From Flagellatimonas centrodinii (GTDB lineage: Bacteria; Pseudomonadota; Gammaproteobacteria; Nevskiales; Nevskiaceae), in contig NZ_CP092104.1 of the NCBI RefSeq assembly GCF_016918765.2, positions 2,418,001 through 2,482,000 on the forward strand: DNA of 64,000 nt, written 5' to 3'. The translations under genes and the position numbers were made by a program. Positions 19,098-26,583 of the stretch are shown in pieces (positions within the stretch are counted from its first letter, which is position 1; every line of letters starts with the position of its first letter). Under the pieces are notes generated by a model, which saw only the letters and a program-made list of their open reading frames with translations, was not told the DNA's origin and did no database searches.

Positions 19098-20399
19098 TTG
19101 ACCATCGAACCCAAGCGTATTTCGCGCGCCGAGCACCCCATCTCGCGCTCGCTACTGTCGTCCGCAGCGCTGCGGACCCTGTACACGCTCAAGGATGCCG
19201 GGTACGAGGCCTACATGGTGGGCGGTGGCGTACGCGACATCCTGGCCGGCTTCACGCCCAAGGATTTCGATGTCGCCACCAATGCACACCCCGAGCAGGT
19301 CAAGCCGCTGTTCCGATCCTGCCGCCTGATTGGTCGGCGCTTCGTCATCTGCCATGTCCGCTTTGGTGGCGAGGTGATCGAGACCACGACCTTCCGCGGC
19401 GCCATCAGCGACAGCCATGAGCGTGACGAGACCGGACGTATCCTCTCGGACAACGAGTACGGCACGCTGGAAACGGACGCGTTTCGACGCGATTTCACTG
19501 TCAACGCGCTCTATTACGACATCAGCGATTTCAGCATCGTCGATTTCTGTGGGGGCCTCGAAGACCTCGACGCCAAGGTGATTCGTCTTATCGGTGAGCC
19601 CGAGGCCCGGTACCGGGAAGATCCGGTACGGATGCTGCGGGCGGTCCGCATTGCCAACAAGCTCGGCTTCGAGATCGCGGAGGATTCAGCGCTGCCGATT
19701 CCTCGGCTGGCGCACCTTTTGGGGGAAATCCCGCCGGCGCGATTGTTTGATGAGGTGATCAAGATCCTGCAGTCGAAGGAGGCCGTCGCCAACTACGAGA
19801 GCCTGGCGCACTTCGGGCTGTTCGCACAGCTGTTCCCTGAGACGGATCGTCTCTGCGAAACCCAGGACCACGCCGACGATTTCGTGTCCTTGGCGCTCGC
19901 CAATACCGCTGATCGCATCGACAACGAACTGCCGGTTTCGCCCGCATTTTTGTACGGAGCGCTGTTGTGGCCGCCGGTATGGGCCCGCTACCAGGCCTTG
20001 ATGCGGCGCGAGGGGTGTACGCCGGCGATGGCCATGCAGCAGGCTGCAGATGAAGTGCTGGCCCGCGCGGTTGGCCGGGTCGCGATTCCCAAGCGGTTCT
20101 CGCTGCCGATGCGGGAGATCTGGCTGCTGCAAACCCGTTTTGACCAGCAGTCGCCCGGGCGCGCTCGGCGCTTGATGACGCATCCACGGTTTCGTGCCGC
20201 GTACGACTTTCTGTTGTTGCGCGCTGAAGTCGGCGAGGTCGACACGGCGCTGGCCACGTGGTGGACCGAGGCGCAGAACGGCCTCGACCTGAATGTCGGC
20301 GGCGACGATGACCCCGACGATGATGCTTCGGCGCCGCGCAAGCGTCGTCGCCGCCGTGGCGGTCGCAACCGGCGCTCGGCGCCTGCTGCGGCGGAGTGA
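19098..20399 (+). CDS. pcnB: Poly(A) polymerase I
   Basis: PcnB adds 3' poly(A) tails that promote RNA decay. The protein has the nucleotidyltransferase signature GGGVRDILAG with catalytic acids in FTPKDFDVAT, the PcnB-specific RRFVICHVRFG region, and a very basic C-terminal tail (RKRRRRRGGRNRR). No ATG sits at the expected N-terminus. A TTG at 19098 gives 433 residues beginning TIEPKRISRAEHPISR. An in-frame GTG at 19002 would add 32 residues but lies upstream of a TAATAT -10-like element (19025-19030), so it is less likely. folK starts 7 nt after the stop. Confidence 0.9.
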   Translation: MTIEPKRISRAEHPISRSLLSSAALRTLYTLKDAGYEAYMVGGGVRDILAGFTPKDFDVATNAHPEQVKPLFRSCRLIGRRFVICHVRFGGEVIETTTFRGAISDSHERDETGRILSDNEYGTLETDAFRRDFTVNALYYDISDFSIVDFCGGLEDLDAKVIRLIGEPEARYREDPVRMLRAVRIANKLGFEIAEDSALPIPRLAHLLGEIPPARLFDEVIKILQSKEAVANYESLAHFGLFAQLFPETDRLCETQDHADDFVSLALANTADRIDNELPVSPAFLYGALLWPPVWARYQALMRREGCTPAMAMQQAADEVLARAVGRVAIPKRFSLPMREIWLLQTRFDQQSPGRARRLMTHPRFRAAYDFLLLRAEVGEVDTALATWWTEAQNGLDLNVGGDDDPDDDASAPRKRRRRRGGRNRRSAPAAAE

Positions 20400-20406
20400 T
20401 CGGCGG

Positions 20407-20901
20407 GTGAGTGGGGGGTGGCGCGCCTGGGTCGCCCTCGGGGCCAACCTGGGGCAGCCGGCGGCGCAGGTTCGGCAGGCGCTTGAGGCACTGGCGGCCA
20501 CCGATGGCATCGACATCGTGACCGTTTCGCCGTTCTATCGCACGGCGCCACTGGGGCTGCCGGGCCAGGCCGACTATTGCAACGCCGTGGCGGCGATCCA
20601 CACACAACTGCCACCCGAGCCTTTGATGGCAGCCCTGCTGCGGATCGAACGCGAGGCCGGCCGGATCCGCGGAGGTGACCGCTGGGGGCCGCGTGTGCTC
20701 GACCTTGATCTGCTGCATGTCGATGGCGAAATCCGCGATACCGACAGCCTGCGTCTGCCGCATCCCGAAGCCGGGCGCCGGGTCTTCGTGATGGTGCCGT
20801 GGGCCGACATCGCGCCGGAGCTGGTCGTGCCGGGGATCGGCCGGGTGGGGGCGCGCGCAGTCGAACTCGGGCGTGACGGCATCGCCCCCTGGGCCGACTG
20901 A
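20407..20901 (+). CDS. folK: 6-hydroxymethyl-dihydropterin pyrophosphokinase
   Basis: FolK transfers pyrophosphate from ATP to 6-hydroxymethyl-7,8-dihydropterin in folate synthesis. The 164-residue protein starting at GTG 20407 (SGGWRAWVALGANLG) has the HPPK signature RWGPRVLDLDLL. The frame is open upstream inside pcnB, but the GTG fits family length and has GGAG about 10 nt before it. The pcnB-folK-panB-panC order is typical of gammaproteobacteria. Confidence 0.95.
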   Translation: MSGGWRAWVALGANLGQPAAQVRQALEALAATDGIDIVTVSPFYRTAPLGLPGQADYCNAVAAIHTQLPPEPLMAALLRIEREAGRIRGGDRWGPRVLDLDLLHVDGEIRDTDSLRLPHPEAGRRVFVMVPWADIAPELVVPGIGRVGARAVELGRDGIAPWAD

Positions 20902-20902
20902 G

Positions 20903-21529
20903 GTGTATGTCGTCATCGAGGGGGCCATCGGGGTCGGCAAGACCACTCTGGCGCCGGTGCTGGCACAACGTCTTGGCGCGCGGCTGCTGCTGGAGCGCCC
21001 CGAGGACAATCCCTTCCTTCCCCGGTTCTACCGCGAGGCGGCGCAGGCCGCCTTCTCGACACAGCTCAGTTTCCTGTTGCAGCGTGCCGGGCAGGCCGAG
21101 CAGCTGCGTCAGCGCGAATTGTTCGGCAGCGGCTGCGTGTCCGATTTCTTGTTCGACAAGGACCGACTGTTTGCCGAGCTCACCCTGTCGCGTACCGACT
21201 TCGCGCTCTACGAGCGGGTATTCGAGCGACTGGCCTGGGGGTTGCCGGTGCCCGATCGGGTGATCCTGCTGCAGGCGCCGGTGGCGGTCCTGAAGGGTCG
21301 CGTCGACGCCCGTGGCCGGGAATATGAACGGGATCTGGCGCCGGATTATCTGGCGCGGCTGATCGACCACTATGGGCGATTTTTTCGTGACTACCGACAG
21401 GCGCCGGTGATCGAAGTCGACACGACCGTGCTGGACCCGGCGCACGTACCCGACCACCTCGAACAGCTGTTGGCGGCGCTGACAGATCCAGCCCCCCATC
21501 AGCGCCTGCCCGCGCGCCGTTTACTATAG
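20903..21529 (+). CDS. Deoxynucleoside kinase family protein
   Basis: A 208-residue P-loop kinase of the dCK/dGK type that phosphorylates deoxynucleosides. It has Walker A GAIGVGKTT, the DRY-like region replaced by FLFDKDRLF, and the lid region with arginines (GRVDARGREYERD). The GTG at 20903 (MYVVIEG) starts 1 nt after the folK stop. An alternative GTG at 20873 overlaps folK. Genes of this family often sit between folK and panB, possibly as nucleotide salvage. Exact substrate cannot be told. Confidence 0.85.
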   Translation: MYVVIEGAIGVGKTTLAPVLAQRLGARLLLERPEDNPFLPRFYREAAQAAFSTQLSFLLQRAGQAEQLRQRELFGSGCVSDFLFDKDRLFAELTLSRTDFALYERVFERLAWGLPVPDRVILLQAPVAVLKGRVDARGREYERDLAPDYLARLIDHYGRFFRDYRQAPVIEVDTTVLDPAHVPDHLEQLLAALTDPAPHQRLPARRLL

Positions 21530-21554
21530 CGCTGCCGACCCGGAGTCCTTCCTC

Positions 21555-22376
21555 ATGACCGTTGAAAACCGCAAGCCCGTCAACATTGCCGAGCTGCACC
21601 GCATGCGTGCGGATGCCGAGCCGATCGCCTGCCTGACCTGCTACGACGCCAGTTTCGCACTGATCGAAGACCGCGCCGGGATCGATCTGGTGCTGATCGG
21701 TGATTCGCTGGGGATGGTCCTGCAGGGGCACGCCACCACCACGGCGGTGACGGTAGACGACATTGCGTATCACAGTCGTTGCGTGGCGCCACATCTACAG
21801 CGGGCATTTCTGGTGGCCGATCTGCCATTTCTGTCGTATGCCACGCTCGAGCGGGCTCTCGACGCCAGCCAGCGCCTGATGCAGCAGGGCGGCGCCAAGA
21901 TGGTGAAGCTGGAGGGCGGGCGCGAGCAGGCTGCCATCGTCGAGTACCTGGCGGTTCGGGGCGTTCCGGTATGCGCGCACCTCGGACTGCGGCCCCAGTT
22001 CATTCACAAGATGGGGACTTTCAAGGTGCAGGGTCGGGACGAGGCCGACGCCGAGGTGATGCTGCAGGATGCCCGTATCCTCGCCGAGGCCGGTGCTGAC
22101 CTGTTGTTGGTGGAATGTGTCCCTGCGGCGCTCGGGGCGCGATTGGCAGCGGCCTCGCCGGTCCCGGTGATCGGGATTGGCGCCGGTCCCGATGTCCACG
22201 GCCAGATCCTGGTGCTACACGACCTGCTGAATATTTCGCCGATGGTGACGCTGGGGCGTCGACCACGGTTCGCCAAGCACTACATGGATGACGGGCGCGA
22301 CATCGAGGGCGCGATCCGCGCCTATGTCGAAGAAGTGAAACAGCGCGTCTACCCCGCGCCCGAGCACTGTTTCTAG
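21555..22376 (+). CDS. panB: 3-methyl-2-oxobutanoate hydroxymethyltransferase
   Basis: PanB makes ketopantoate from alpha-ketoisovalerate and 5,10-methylene-tetrahydrofolate, the first step of pantothenate synthesis. The 273-residue protein has the conserved CLTCYDASFA, VLIGDSLGMVLQGH, KLEGG and IGIGAG motifs. A TATAGC element about 35 nt upstream and GGAG before the ATG suggest its own promoter. It is followed after 3 nt by panC. Confidence 0.97.
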   Translation: MTVENRKPVNIAELHRMRADAEPIACLTCYDASFALIEDRAGIDLVLIGDSLGMVLQGHATTTAVTVDDIAYHSRCVAPHLQRAFLVADLPFLSYATLERALDASQRLMQQGGAKMVKLEGGREQAAIVEYLAVRGVPVCAHLGLRPQFIHKMGTFKVQGRDEADAEVMLQDARILAEAGADLLLVECVPAALGARLAAASPVPVIGIGAGPDVHGQILVLHDLLNISPMVTLGRRPRFAKHYMDDGRDIEGAIRAYVEEVKQRVYPAPEHCF

Positions 22377-22379
22377 GCC

Positions 22380-23234
22380 ATGGAGGTCATTCACGCCGTC
22401 AGCGCGCTGCGGGCCCAGGTCAACCAATGGCGTCGGCAACACCAGCGTGTGGCCCTGGTGCCGACCATGGGCAACCTGCACGAGGGGCACTTGCAGCTGG
22501 TCGATGTGGCGCGACAGCAGGCGGATCGGGTGCTGGTGAGCGTGTTCGTCAACCCGCTGCAATTCGGTCCCGGCGAAGACTTCGATCGCTATCCGCGCAC
22601 GCTGGCCGCCGATACCGAGGCTCTGATCATGGCTGGCGCGGACCTGCTGTATGCACCGACCTTACGTGAGATGTACCCCCGCGGCGCAGCGCCAGTGACG
22701 CAGGTCTGCGTGCCGGAGATCACGGAAACGCTGGAGGGCGCGCATCGGCCGGGTCATTTTGACGGTGTCACCACCGTGGTCAGTCTGCTGTTTCATCAGG
22801 TACAGCCCGACGTGGCCTGTTTCGGGCAGAAGGATTACCAGCAACTGGCGGTGGTGCGGCGCATGGTTGCCGACCAACAGATGCCGGTGACCATCGTCGG
22901 CGTGCCGACTTGCCGGGCCGAGGACGGACTGGCGCTGTCATCCCGCAATCAGTACCTGTCGCCGCAGGCGCGTGCGCGCGCTCCGGGCCTCAAGCAGGTG
23001 CTGGATCGGGTGGCAGCACAGCTGCGCGGGGGGCGACGGGACTACCCGGCGATCGAGACGGAGGCGCTTGCCGCGCTGGTCGAGGGTGGGTTCGCCCCCC
23101 AGTATCTGGCGATTCGCGGGCCGGACCTGGAGACGCCGGCCGTCGCGGCCCGGGCCTGGGTGGTCCTGGTGGCGGCGGTGCTTGATGGCACCCGATTGAT
23201 CGACAACCTCGAAGTCGCGGTTGATATGGGGTAA
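22380..23234 (+). CDS. panC: Pantothenate synthetase
   Basis: PanC condenses pantoate with beta-alanine using ATP. The 284-residue protein has the nucleotidyl-transferase motifs PTMGNLHEGH (HxGH) and, later, FGQKDYQQL and LSSRNQYLSP. It lies 3 nt after panB and is surely co-transcribed. beta-Alanine comes from PanD, encoded next after a 192-nt gap that contains a promoter and structured leader. Confidence 0.97.
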   Translation: MEVIHAVSALRAQVNQWRRQHQRVALVPTMGNLHEGHLQLVDVARQQADRVLVSVFVNPLQFGPGEDFDRYPRTLAADTEALIMAGADLLYAPTLREMYPRGAAPVTQVCVPEITETLEGAHRPGHFDGVTTVVSLLFHQVQPDVACFGQKDYQQLAVVRRMVADQQMPVTIVGVPTCRAEDGLALSSRNQYLSPQARARAPGLKQVLDRVAAQLRGGRRDYPAIETEALAALVEGGFAPQYLAIRGPDLETPAVAARAWVVLVAAVLDGTRLIDNLEVAVDMG

Positions 23235-23252
23235 CACCGATGTCAGGACGGT

Positions 23253-23280
23253 TTGCGCGGGCGACCGAATGTTTTACACT
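23253..23280 (+). promoter_or_regulatory. Promoter of panD
   Basis: A -35-like TTGCGC (23253-23258) and -10-like TACACT (23275-23280) are 16 nt apart. Transcription from here would begin near 23287 and give a leader of about 140 nt before panD. Confidence 0.5.
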
Positions 23281-23320
23281 CCCGCCTCTTGCGGAGTACC
23301 GTGAGTTGCCTCGCGGAAAC

Positions 23321-23401
23321 GGGTGCATGTCTTAGTGGGCCACCCTGAATCGAAACTGCCGCGTACGCTGGGTGCATGTCTTAGTGGGCCACCCCGTACG
23401 C
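23321..23401 (+). ncRNA. Structured panD leader with two identical 25-nt repeats
   Basis: Two exact 25-nt copies lie at 23321-23345 and 23370-23394, 49 nt apart, inside the predicted panD 5' leader. Each begins GGGTG and ends CACCC, which pair around a 15-nt loop (CATGTCTTAGTGGGC). The second copy is extended by GCGTACG (23361-23367) pairing with CGTACGC (23395-23401), with a 2-nt bulge on the 5' side, giving a 12-bp hairpin. The tandem layout upstream of a pan gene recalls the pan RNA motif described upstream of panB, panC and panD genes in other phyla. Identity with that motif is inference. Confidence 0.6.
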
Positions 23402-23426
23402 AACCCGATAGACGAGGTTCCCTGCC

Positions 23427-23810
23427 ATGCAATTGAACATGCTCAAGTGCAAGTTGCATCGTGCCCGTGTGACCCATGCCGAGCTGGATTACGACGGTTC
23501 CTGCGCCATCGACGGCAAGCTGCTCGATCTCGCCGGTATCCTCGAGTTCGAACAGATCGACATCTACAACATCACCAATGGCGAACGGTTTACCACCTAC
23601 GCCATTCGGGCGGATGAAGGTTCGGGCGTCATCTCGGTCAACGGGGCGGCGGCACACAAGGCGCGGGTTGGTGACCGCGTGATCATTGCCGCGTTTGCCA
23701 CGATGGACGAGGCATCCGCCCGTGGTTACAAGCCACGACTGGTGTATTGCACCGACGAAAATCGGGTGGCCCGCACGGCCAACACGATTCCGGTGCAGAA
23801 GGCCGCCTGA
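23427..23810 (+). CDS. panD: Aspartate 1-decarboxylase
   Basis: PanD decarboxylates aspartate to beta-alanine for PanC. The 127-residue proenzyme has the self-cleavage site Gly24-Ser25 (YDGSC) that creates the pyruvoyl group, and the conserved [14 protein letters not shown] segment. It follows panBC but has its own predicted promoter and structured leader, so it may be controlled separately. A hairpin with a T-tract lies 10 nt after the stop. Confidence 0.98.
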   Translation: MQLNMLKCKLHRARVTHAELDYDGSCAIDGKLLDLAGILEFEQIDIYNITNGERFTTYAIRADEGSGVISVNGAAAHKARVGDRVIIAAFATMDEASARGYKPRLVYCTDENRVARTANTIPVQKAA

Positions 23811-23820
23811 GCCCTCCTGC

Positions 23821-23851
23821 AAGCCTGCAGCCGTCAAGGTTGCGGGCTTTT
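23821..23851 (+). terminator. Intrinsic terminator after panD
   Basis: A 12-bp stem (23821-23832 with 23838-23849, including two G-T pairs) encloses loop GTCAA and ends in a run of T to 23851. The next gene's ATG is at 23853, directly after the T-tract. Confidence 0.75.
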
Positions 23852-23852
23852 C

Positions 23853-24470
23853 ATGGCCACGATCCAACATCATTTCGCCACTCCGATCTATCAGGCGCCG
23901 CTGATCACCCGGGGGCGCCCGGCGTTCAATGCCGATCTGGCTGAAGAGTGCGAGAAGATTAGGGCCTTCGACGTTCCCGGACAGCGCTGGTCCGAGGCCT
24001 TCTACCCCGGGGGATATACCAGCTACGGGTCGATGGACCGCCTGCATCGGTTCTCATCAACCTTCGATCTCCTGCGCCAGCGGATTGATCGTCATGTGCG
24101 ACGTTTCGCCGAGACCCTGGAATGGTCGCTGGATCACGGCGAGCTGACGATGACCGACTGCTGGATCAATCTGATGCCACGCGGCTGCGCGCACAGCTTT
24201 CATCTGCATCCGCAAGCGGTGATCAGTGGGACCTATTACGTGCAGACCCCCCCGGGCGCCAGTCCGTTGAAGTTCGAAGACCCTCGGCTGAGCCGCATGA
24301 TGGCGTCACCGCCGCGGCGTGCCGACGCGCGTCAGACCGCCCATGTCAGCGTCAAGGCGCGTGCCGGGCAGGTGATCCTGTTCGAAAGCTGGCTTCGCCA
24401 TGAGGTGCCCGCGAGCCGGATCGATGCACTGCGAATTAGCGTCAGTTTCAACTACCACCTGATCCGTTAG
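23853..24470 (+). CDS. 2-oxoglutarate/Fe(II)-dependent oxygenase family protein
   Basis: A 205-residue protein matching the putative 2OG-Fe(II) oxygenase family that often sits in housekeeping regions (TIGR02466-like from memory). The core double-stranded beta-helix is visible as DCWINLMPRGCAHSFHLHP, then GTYYVQTPPGASPLKFEDPR. The distal part GQVILFESWLRHEVPA contains the second iron-binding His, with Arg in LRISVSFNY as the likely 2OG ligand. Substrate unknown. Its ATG abuts the panD terminator with no ribosome-binding site in between, so its expression needs an internal start, read-through coupling or a different start codon. Confidence 0.75.
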   Translation: MATIQHHFATPIYQAPLITRGRPAFNADLAEECEKIRAFDVPGQRWSEAFYPGGYTSYGSMDRLHRFSSTFDLLRQRIDRHVRRFAETLEWSLDHGELTMTDCWINLMPRGCAHSFHLHPQAVISGTYYVQTPPGASPLKFEDPRLSRMMASPPRRADARQTAHVSVKARAGQVILFESWLRHEVPASRIDALRISVSFNYHLIR

Positions 24471-24505
24471 CTGTCTGCTGGCGCGCACCCCTGCCGATTC
24501 GGCGG

Positions 24506-24517
24506 TAATCTGGGGAC
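24506..24517 (+). promoter_or_regulatory. -10 element 6 nt before pgi ATG
   Basis: TAATCT (24506-24511) lies exactly 6 nt before the pgi ATG (24518). No clear -35 and no ribosome-binding site are seen. This predicts a leaderless mRNA, as at several other genes here. Confidence 0.45.
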
Positions 24518-26182
24518 ATGAACTCCGATATCGACCGATCCTCCCCGGCGCCATCGCGTTCTGCCGCCTGGGCGGCACTGACGCCGCTGGCCGGGTCACT
24601 GCCCCGATTGAATGAACTGTTTGCCGCCGACCCGGGACGCGCGGAACGGATGACGGTGACAGGGCCCGGCTGCGCCCTCGATTTCAGCAAGCAACGCGTC
24701 ACCCCGGAGGCGTTGGAGAGTCTCCTGGTGCTCGCCGACGCCTGTGACCTGCGCACCGCCATCGGCCGATTGTTCGCGGGTGAGCGTGTCAACCTGACGG
24801 AAGGGCGTGCGGCGTTGCACATGGCGCTCCGCGCGCCACCGGAGGCCGGATTCTCGGTCGATGGAGAACCGGTCGGTGACGCGGTGGAGTCGGTGCTGCA
24901 ACAGATGACCCGTTTTGCCGATGCCGTGCGCCAGGGTCGTTGGCGTGGGCATGGCGGCGCGCCGATTAAGGATGTGGTGAATATTGGGATTGGCGGCTCG
25001 GACCTGGGGCCACGGATGGTCTGCGAGGCGCTGCAGGATCAGGCCGACGGCCCGCGCACCCATTTCGTTGCCAATGTCGATGCCGGGCAGTTGTCGCGGG
25101 TTCTGCGTGCACTCGATCCGCAGAGCACCCTGTTCATCATTACCAGCAAGACTTTCACCACGCAGGAGACCATGGCCAACGCCCGCGCTGCCCGCGCCTG
25201 GTGTCTTGCGGCGCTGCCCGAGGCGGCCATCGCTGATCACTTTGTCGCGGTGTCGACCAATGCCGAGGCGGTCGTCGAATTCGGTATCGCGCCCGACAAC
25301 ATGTTCGCCTTTTGGGATTGGGTCGGGGGGCGCTATTCAGTCTGGAGCGCGGTGGGGTTGCCGGTCATGTTGGCGCTGGGGCCGCCGCAGTTCCGCAAGC
25401 TGCTGGCCGGCGCCCGCGCCATGGATCGTCATTTTGTCGAAACGCCCTTCGCCACCAATTTGCCCGTACTGATGGGGCTGTTGGCGGTCTGGAATCACAA
25501 CCTGCTCGGAGCCGGTTCGCAGGTGGTCGCCCCATATGCCCAAGCGCTAGAGCGTTTCGTCAACTGGTTGCAGCAGTTGGAGATGGAGTCCAACGGCAAG
25601 TGTGTGAGCCTCGACGGTGAGGCCGTTTCGCGTCCAACCACTCCGGCCCTGTGGGGTGATGTGGGCAGCAACAGTCAGCACGCGTTCTTCCAGATGCTGC
25701 ATCAGGGGACCCAGGTGCACCCGGTGGATTTCATCCTGCCGATGGCGGTCACGCATCGGTATCCCGACCAGCACCGCATGCTGGTGGCGAATTGTCTGGC
25801 GCAGAGTGCTGCATTGATGCGGGGACGCGATGCCGACACCGTTCGCCGTGAGCTGACCGATCAGGGGCTCAGGGGCGACGCGCTGGAGGCCGCCATCCCC
25901 CATCGGGTTTTCCCCGGCGACCGACCCAGTTCGACCCTGTTGCTCGATCGCCTCGACCCCTGGCATCTGGGGGCGCTGATGGCGCTCTACGAACACCGGA
26001 CCTATGTGCTGTCCGTGTTGTGGGACGTGAATGCCTTCGATCAGTGGGGGGTGGAACTCGGCAAGCAGCTGACCCGTACCGTACTCGGCGCGCTGGCCGG
26101 CGGCGAAGCTGGCACACTCGACCCATCAACCTTGGCACTGGTGCGACGGTTTCGCGCTGTGGTCACCGAATCCGCCCGCTGA
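24518..26182 (+). CDS. pgi: Glucose-6-phosphate isomerase
   Basis: Pgi interconverts glucose-6-phosphate and fructose-6-phosphate. The 554-residue protein has the phosphate-binding IGIGGSDLGPRM, TSKTFTTQET and the signature region GSNSQHAFFQMLHQGT, plus the C-terminal NAFDQWGVELGK. The length fits the bacterial family. Downstream after 20 nt is the PA2779-like gene. Confidence 0.98.
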   Translation: MNSDIDRSSPAPSRSAAWAALTPLAGSLPRLNELFAADPGRAERMTVTGPGCALDFSKQRVTPEALESLLVLADACDLRTAIGRLFAGERVNLTEGRAALHMALRAPPEAGFSVDGEPVGDAVESVLQQMTRFADAVRQGRWRGHGGAPIKDVVNIGIGGSDLGPRMVCEALQDQADGPRTHFVANVDAGQLSRVLRALDPQSTLFIITSKTFTTQETMANARAARAWCLAALPEAAIADHFVAVSTNAEAVVEFGIAPDNMFAFWDWVGGRYSVWSAVGLPVMLALGPPQFRKLLAGARAMDRHFVETPFATNLPVLMGLLAVWNHNLLGAGSQVVAPYAQALERFVNWLQQLEMESNGKCVSLDGEAVSRPTTPALWGDVGSNSQHAFFQMLHQGTQVHPVDFILPMAVTHRYPDQHRMLVANCLAQSAALMRGRDADTVRRELTDQGLRGDALEAAIPHRVFPGDRPSSTLLLDRLDPWHLGALMALYEHRTYVLSVLWDVNAFDQWGVELGKQLTRTVLGALAGGEAGTLDPSTLALVRRFRAVVTESAR

Positions 26183-26202
26183 GGGCGTCAACAGGAGCTC
26201 CC

Positions 26203-26583
26203 ATGCAAATCCTCTTCCGTCAGTCCCTCGCCGCCGTGATGGCCTTCAGTCTCCTGGTCGTCGGCCTGCTGCAACCGGCGCATGCCGCCATGATGGCGAC
26301 CGACGCCCTGGTGCAGGAAAGCCGAAACGAACTGACTCGCAGTGCGCTGCAGGCGCAGTTGGATGCGAGCGACGTGCAGGCCCGGCTCGCCGATTGGGGC
26401 GTGAGTCCAGAGCAGGCCCGTACGCGGGTCGCCCATCTGACTGACGCCGAATTGCAGCAGCTGGCCGCCGAGATGGAAACCTTGCCCGCCGGTGCCGGTA
26501 TTGCCGCCGCGCTGGGGATCGTCTTCGTGGTGCTGCTGGTGCTGGAGCTGGTCGGCATCATCAACATCTTCAACGCCATTTGA
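26203..26583 (+). CDS. PA2779-family small membrane protein
   Basis: A 126-residue protein with a strong AGGAG ribosome-binding site. It has an N-terminal signal-like helix ending PAHA, a helical middle with DALVQESRNELTR and a C-terminal transmembrane helix (about residues 101-122). This layout matches the PA2779 family of Pseudomonas, which is nearly always followed by a PA2778-type cysteine peptidase, as here with a TTGA overlap. Function is unknown. The pairing suggests it is a substrate or partner of the peptidase. Confidence 0.75.
   Translation: MQILFRQSLAAVMAFSLLVVGLLQPAHAAMMATDALVQESRNELTRSALQAQLDASDVQARLADWGVSPEQARTRVAHLTDAELQQLAAEMETLPAGAGIAAALGIVFVVLLVLELVGIINIFNAI

Noticed and set aside
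19759-21499. Two long minus-strand frames (416 and 503 codons)
   Set aside because: Antisense to pcnB, folK and the deoxynucleoside kinase gene, all clearly real. Composition is Arg/Pro-rich without motifs.
23321-23394. Possible CRISPR array from the two 25-nt repeats
   Set aside because: Only two copies, a single 24-nt spacer, no cas genes, and location in a panD leader with flanking complementary arms.
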